Assembly (NCBI RefSeq): GCF_954871325.1
Contig: NC_088775.1
Coordinates: 31,411,561 to 31,475,560 of the forward strand
Direction: 5' to 3'
DNA length: 64,000 nt
Source of the DNA: Gordionus sp. m RMFG-2023
Lineage: Eukaryota; Nematomorpha; Gordioida; Chordodea; Parachordodidae
In this document: positions 59,586-64,000 of the stretch, one piece after another
Numbering within the stretch: position 1 is the stretch's first letter
How the letters are laid out: each line of letters opens with the position of its first letter
Made by a program: the position numbers and the translations under genes
Notes under the pieces: generated by a model
Seen by the model: only the letters and a program-made list of their open reading frames with translations
The model's database searches: none
What the model was told of the DNA's origin: nothing

Positions 59586-60245
59586 ATGGAAAAAATTATG
59601 CTGAAAAACGATCCTCTAAAAGATTGTTCAACAAATTACGACCATATGCTGGAAATCTATAAGTATGCACCATAAATTAAAATAGCCAAATATCAATTGT
59701 TACATCCTGTCCTAGCTCATAGCTATGGATTTTATGACCAAATTCATGAATGAATGTTATTATACAATTGAATACTATCACTAATTTTATTAATATATTT
59801 TGGGCACTTACAGTTTTTTTAAATTTAAAGAAAAATATTTGTAGCTGATTTCATTAGCCAGGGCAAGGTTTTAATTAAAAAAAATTAATTATTAAAATGT
59901 AATTATTCAAGAATGCTATAAGAGCAATACAATGAAAGATGATTAATAAAAATGCCTACTCCATTTCCATTCTTTTTTAAAAAATAACTTTTACAAAATT
60001 TGAATATGTATCAAACTTGACATTCAATTATTCGTCAATTCATTTCACTCCCACATACTTTATTTTATTTCCCAAAAAGTTCGAAGGAGGAAATATTTTC
60101 CTCACGCTACCAAATCGAGAAGGAAAAGCGAATCAGAAGAGAAATAGCCAACAGTAATGAACGTCGTCGCATGCAGAGCATCAATGCAGGCTTCAACACA
60201 TTGCGCAACTTGATTCCCACTAGACACAAGGAGAAGATGAGCAAA
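59586..60245 (+). CDS. TFAP4: TFAP4 (AP-4/cropped) bHLH-zip transcription factor, first two coding exons
   Basis: Exon 1 is 59586-59662, starting ATGG with A at -3 and reading MEKIMLKNDPLKDCSTNYDH, then MLEIYN. Its donor is GTATGC. The intron is 417 bp, and the acceptor CAAAAAG precedes exon 2 at 60080-60245. The phase matches (AA + T). Exon 2 reads SKEEIFSSRYQIEKEKR, then the basic region and helix 1, IRREIANSNERRRMQSINAG and FNTLRNLIPTRHKEKMSK, with donor GTATAT. The basic stretch REIANSNERRRMQSINAGF is shared with TFAP4 of other animals, where the next exon normally begins AAILQQT. That exon is not in the window. TFAP4 binds CAGCTG E-boxes as a homodimer in the nucleus. The loop (PTRHKEKMSK) differs from the usual PH...EKLSK. 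Everything else nearby is mobile DNA, so the gene continues to the right across a long intron. Confidence 0.9.
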
Positions 60246-60739
60246 GTATATAATTTTTTTAAAAAAATTTCAGTACAGTCAAATCTGTCAGAGGTTGGGA
60301 TTAGAGGTCTCTACATGATGAATTTTTTTGATCCAGCTTATAGGAAGTATAATATTTCCCTGACTTGACCCAACCACAAAAATGTAAAAAAATTCTTGCT
60401 TAACCCCCCCCCCCCAAAAAAAAAAATCACAATTTCATGGTGGATTGGATTTCAGGTTGGGTAATGCAGACCTCTAGCTGGAATATCATGTAATAAAATT
60501 TTATAATCAAAATTTTTTGATATTTGAAGATTTGTTTTAAAATAAATTTTACTCACAAAATTTTTGATCAAATTTTGCAAAAACATATCTATAATTAAAT
60601 TATGAGCAAATCATTTTTAATTTTTATGTTGAAAAATCTTTATTCCTTCAAAAAAAAAATTTGGCAAACAAAATTGTTAAATGCTCATTGAAGATTTTTT
60701 TGTCAAACCTTTAAGTTATTTCATCCTCTGTTTTTTTAT
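60246..60739 (+). other. Start of the long TFAP4 intron, with a dispersed repeat
   Basis: The donor site GTATAT opens it. 60290-60490 is a degraded copy of the dispersed repeat (GGTTGGGATTAGAGGTCTC, a C run of 12 near 60402, 'gcagacctctag'). I see no further TFAP4 exon up to the end of the window. Confidence 0.55.
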
Positions 60740-61320
60740 ACTGGATTATTCCACATGTCAAATCAATAAAAAAAGGCACATTTTCGACATGCCCCTTTTA
60801 GAATTGTTTAAAATTTCTGGAATTATTTAGATAGATAAAACATGAGAAAGTGGTTCATTTTAGTTCGCTAACACACCTGGTTCCCAAGATATAGTCATAG
60901 GTGCATAAAAGAGCCACTTCCTATGTAAAATTTTTAAAATGCTTATATCTCAAAATTAATTATAGTAAAAAAATCTCTAAAGAGCTATCAATAAACAATA
61001 AAATTTGAGCCTTTAACTTCGGTTTAACTATATTTATTTACCAGTGTTTTTAAGCAAAAAAGGGGGTTTTGCTTTTATTTTTACACCTTTTATAAATGTA
61101 TACGATGTCAAAACATTGGCTACAGTATCGACTCCTCCAAAATATACATTTTTACCAAAAATTGACAAAAAAATAGATGGCGTTAATGGTTGAAAATATT
61201 ATTCTTAAGGAAAATGAAAATTAAAATATTGATCTTTATAAGAAATGTAAAATTTTCCAGTTCTGCCCCCTCCCCCTCCTCCCAACATCCTTTAAAAGTT
61301 TTACATTTTTTGATCTCTAC
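60740..61320. repeat. One-sided TIR-like segment related to the right-edge transposon
   Basis: It starts GGATTATTCCACATGTCAAA, like the GGGGTCATTCCATGTCAAAT of the element at 61337. No partner end is present in the window, so it may be a solo or nested TIR of a related family. Confidence 0.55.
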
Positions 61321-61336
61321 TTTGCTACTATGGGGT

Positions 61337-64000
61337 CATTCCATGTCAAATCAATCACTTTTCGGCTGACCCCTTTCGATTTCGATGAAAAATCGTAGGA
61401 TGGTTATATATGTTCCCATTAGATTATAAACAAAATTTTAGCGGATTAGCAACTATTTTAGCGGAGATATTCGGGGTTAAAGGTCTAAAAAACGTCTTTT
61501 TTTGCTTTTTACTGATGTTAAATAACTAGTTTTTAATTTTAAACTAAATATGATCAAATATTGAATATAATATCAATAGCTAAGTTAATAATTGATGATT
61601 ATGGCGAAAACATCAAAATTAATTTTTGATAAAATATGGGTCATCTTATGGTCAGTTGAAAACTTTTCGAAATGTATATGATCTCCGATTTTTAATTTTT
61701 TTAAGAAATATTATCCGTTTACTATTTTTTTAATAATTTCTTCAACAATTAGCATGGCTGAACATTTATTTTAAAAAATATTGCAATTTTTATACTTTAA
61801 CAAAATAGATGACGCTTTATATAATAGTTTTAATATGTTAAAATTTTTTTTTTTTATTGATTAAAAATATTTTAATGTATATATATCAAAATCGATTACA
61901 ATGTCTATTATATATATTTATTTGTAATTCAGATCATAAATTTTTAAAATCTTCACAAATTTAGCCTAATTAAGATAGTTTATAAATTAGTTAAATCTTA
62001 CTTCATCTAAAGGAATACAAAGCCTGGCTAGCTTGTAAGATTGCTTCAGGAGATAATATATGTTTGACTGGTGGGAGTAGAAGGATTGACCAGCGAGAGA
62101 ATATGAGATTTAGGCAACACTAAAATATCATCTTTCAGAGGAAATTTAAATGAGGCTGAAGGTCCACAAGGGTGTAAAAATCGAATTTTTACTTCTTCAT
62201 TTATATCATTTTTATCGATTATATATCCTAACCACCATTTATCACATATATATCCATTAATATTTTAAAAATTAATTTTCTCATTTAAAAACGAAACTTG
62301 TTTTATATTATATTTTTTGGAATTAGAATATATTTTGGTTTTTAGTCTATTTTGATCAATGGGAATAACCCCGTGAATTTTTTGGGTCCCATGTATAAGC
62401 AGTGCATTAAATCTTTTACTAAGGGCTAATTCCTCTTCGATATATTCTTGATTGGATACATATTCAAATTGAATTCCATTAATATTTTCTTTAGCATAAT
62501 TATATAATTCTAATGGGGTTAGGATTTGATTTTATTTGGCCTTTGAAGACTAGCTCTGGCAACTAATCTTTTGACAGTTCCCCCGATACCGTCACATGCA
62601 TTTTTGCCGTGAGCAGTGGCAAAGAAATGCCATTCTGCAGGAATATTAAAATCGTATTTATGAAAGCATATGTTCAGAAAAGATTTGCGATTCTTGTATT
62701 GAGACGCGGCTTCATCTGAAAAATATATTATTTTTTCTGGTATAGAATTAAATTTGGATAAAATAACAAAATTTATATATTTTAATTCTCCAGATTTATA
62801 ATATGCTACAAATGGATGTATAGTGGCCTGCACGTTGTTCCAATGAAATCCCTGAACTTCATCTTGTAAAAAAGGAATAATTCTCAGAATATTCTAGAAT
62901 TGTTAAAAATTCCCCATCTTTTAAATTTTTCGACATTTGTCATTAATTTCACATTCTGATGAATGGCACAGACACAAACAGTATGTGTGCCACTAGCTCC
63001 AACTAAAATACATTTTTTTGATCTAAGTTCGGCAAATTTAGAGAATCCAATTGATATATTTGGGTATTCTTCCTTAAACATCTTGAATATTTATTTAAGC
63101 TTATTTAATATAAGTCTTTGGACTGATTCTTTCTCGCCTTTAACAGATACACAATCTTTTATTCCAGGCATGAGTCGGCTTATTTCATCAGAACTATAAT
63201 TTTGTTTATTTTTATTGCTTAAAAAATTTTTCAAAATCTTCGAAATTTTCTTTATCTCTGGTTATTTTAATAATTTAAGATAATGACAATTTCATAACAT
63301 TCTTGATCTTGATGGGTATGACTTAGTCTGGGGGGGGGGTGGAGGGTTGGGGGTAGGCCTGGTAATTAATGTGATTTTCGATTTTTCCCTTAATAATTTT
63401 CCTGCACTCCTTTAATCCTGCTTTTTTGTTCGTGTGCTAGTCGGATTTTTTAATTATTTTTTATATTCATTGAAATATTAAAAAAATTATTATAATTTTT
63501 TATATCCTGCGAATATCTCAATAAGGTTTACAAAGTTACATAATCCAATTTTATGATATATTATACATTAAAATATTTTTAATCAATAAAAAAATGAATT
63601 TTAACATATTAAAACTATTATATATAGCGCTATCTATTTTTTTAAAGTATAAAAATCGCAATATTTTTTAAAATAAATATCCAGCCATGCTAATTGTTGA
63701 AGAAATTATTAAAAAAATAGTAAACGGATAATATTTCTTAAAAAAAATTAAAAATCGGAGATCATATACATTTCGAAATATTAATTTCAAGTTTTCAACT
63801 GAACATAAGATGACCCATATTTTATCAAAAATTAATTTTGATGTTTTAGCCATAATTATCAATTATTAACTTATTAATATTAGATTCAATATTTGATCAT
63901 ATTTAGTTTTAAATTAAAAACTAATTATTTGACATCAGTAAAAAGCAAAAAAAGACGTTTTTTGGACCTTTAACCCTGATTATCTCCGCTAATATAGTTG
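61337..64000 (-). mobile_element. DNA transposon with long TIRs, cut by the window edge
   Basis: The left TIR runs about 61337-61888. Its reverse complement occupies about 63562-64000, and its outermost ~110 bp lie beyond the window. The end word is GGGGTCATTCCATGTCAAAT. The arms differ by scattered substitutions and small indels. The minus-strand coding region lies between the TIRs. The complete element would be about 2.8 kb. The superfamily is not certain. Confidence 0.85.
62046..63250 (-). pseudogene. DDE-type transposase-like protein, C-terminal ~400 residues
   Basis: Minus-strand reading: YSSDEISRLMPGIKDCVSVK; MFKEEYPNISIGFSKFAELR; SKKCILVGASGTHTVCVCAI followed by HQNVKLM; then (62833-62519) QATIHPFVAYYKSGEL, IIYFSDEAASQYKNRKSFLN and PAEWHFFATAHGKNACDGIG with GTVKRLVARASLQRP. 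A one-base shift near 62530 leads to NQILTPLELYNYAKENINGI, and the protein ends with WWLGYIIDKNDI, IRFLHPCGPSASFKFPL and KDDILVLPKSHILSLVNPST near 62046. This domain order is shared by a widespread invertebrate family often labelled uncharacterised. FSD and the EWHFF...HGK region are likely catalytic (inference). The N-terminal half is missing. A stop near 63095 and gaps between frames are further damage. It lies in the TFAP4 intron, antisense to it. Confidence 0.78.

Noticed and set aside
63668-63862. 64-codon minus-strand frame in the right TIR
   Set aside because: The matching left TIR has the same sequence with changes that do not preserve the frame; it is TIR sequence, not a gene.

Overview
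The window is very AT-rich animal DNA made almost entirely of repeats and mobile-element remains, with one recognisable host gene. The host gene is the start of a TFAP4/cropped-type bHLH-leucine-zipper factor (59586-60245, two exons with matching splice phase). TFAP4 is a metazoan gene. Together with intron-bearing hAT elements, LINEs with a restriction-like endonuclease, Tc1/mariner, Helitron-type helicase and Ty3/gypsy remains, this points to an invertebrate with an AT-rich genome. I cannot name the species. I saw no bacterial genes, CRISPR array or RNA genes.

Layout. 1-4786: part of a fold-back element, two tandem duplications and AT-rich filler. 4787-14455 and 22881-32558: two nearly identical arms, about 9.7 kb each, in inverted orientation. 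Each carries an LTR-element fossil with zinc-knuckle gag, two minisatellites, a hAT element with a perfect 8-bp target duplication, and part of a gypsy pol with its LTR. 14456-22845: the 8.4-kb spacer, built of three fold-back structures (two with ~147-bp tandem units, one with ~105-120-bp units) and a CpG-bearing TTCGCG array. 32559-37946: a hAT end, a second gypsy fossil, a MITE, a Tc1/mariner remnant and a PIF1-helicase remnant. 37947-42556: a hAT with a LINE inside it. 43841-46298: two MITEs. 47229-50189: a nearly complete hAT with eight exons, its 8-bp target duplication and subterminal repeats. 50600-53900: a second LINE of the same family, cut by a MITE with a perfect 10-bp target duplication. 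53901-59585: AT-rich DNA and dispersed repeats ahead of TFAP4. 60740-64000: TIRs and coding part of a DDE-type transposon that runs off the right edge.

The elements do not form one pathway. The window is a record of nested insertion, fold-back element growth and one large inverted duplication. The strongest observations are the inverted duplication with its asymmetric joints, the dimeric (higher-order) tandem arrays in a fold-back element, the phase-consistent introns of the hAT at 47229-50189, and the TFAP4 start. I found no convincing undescribed multi-gene system.
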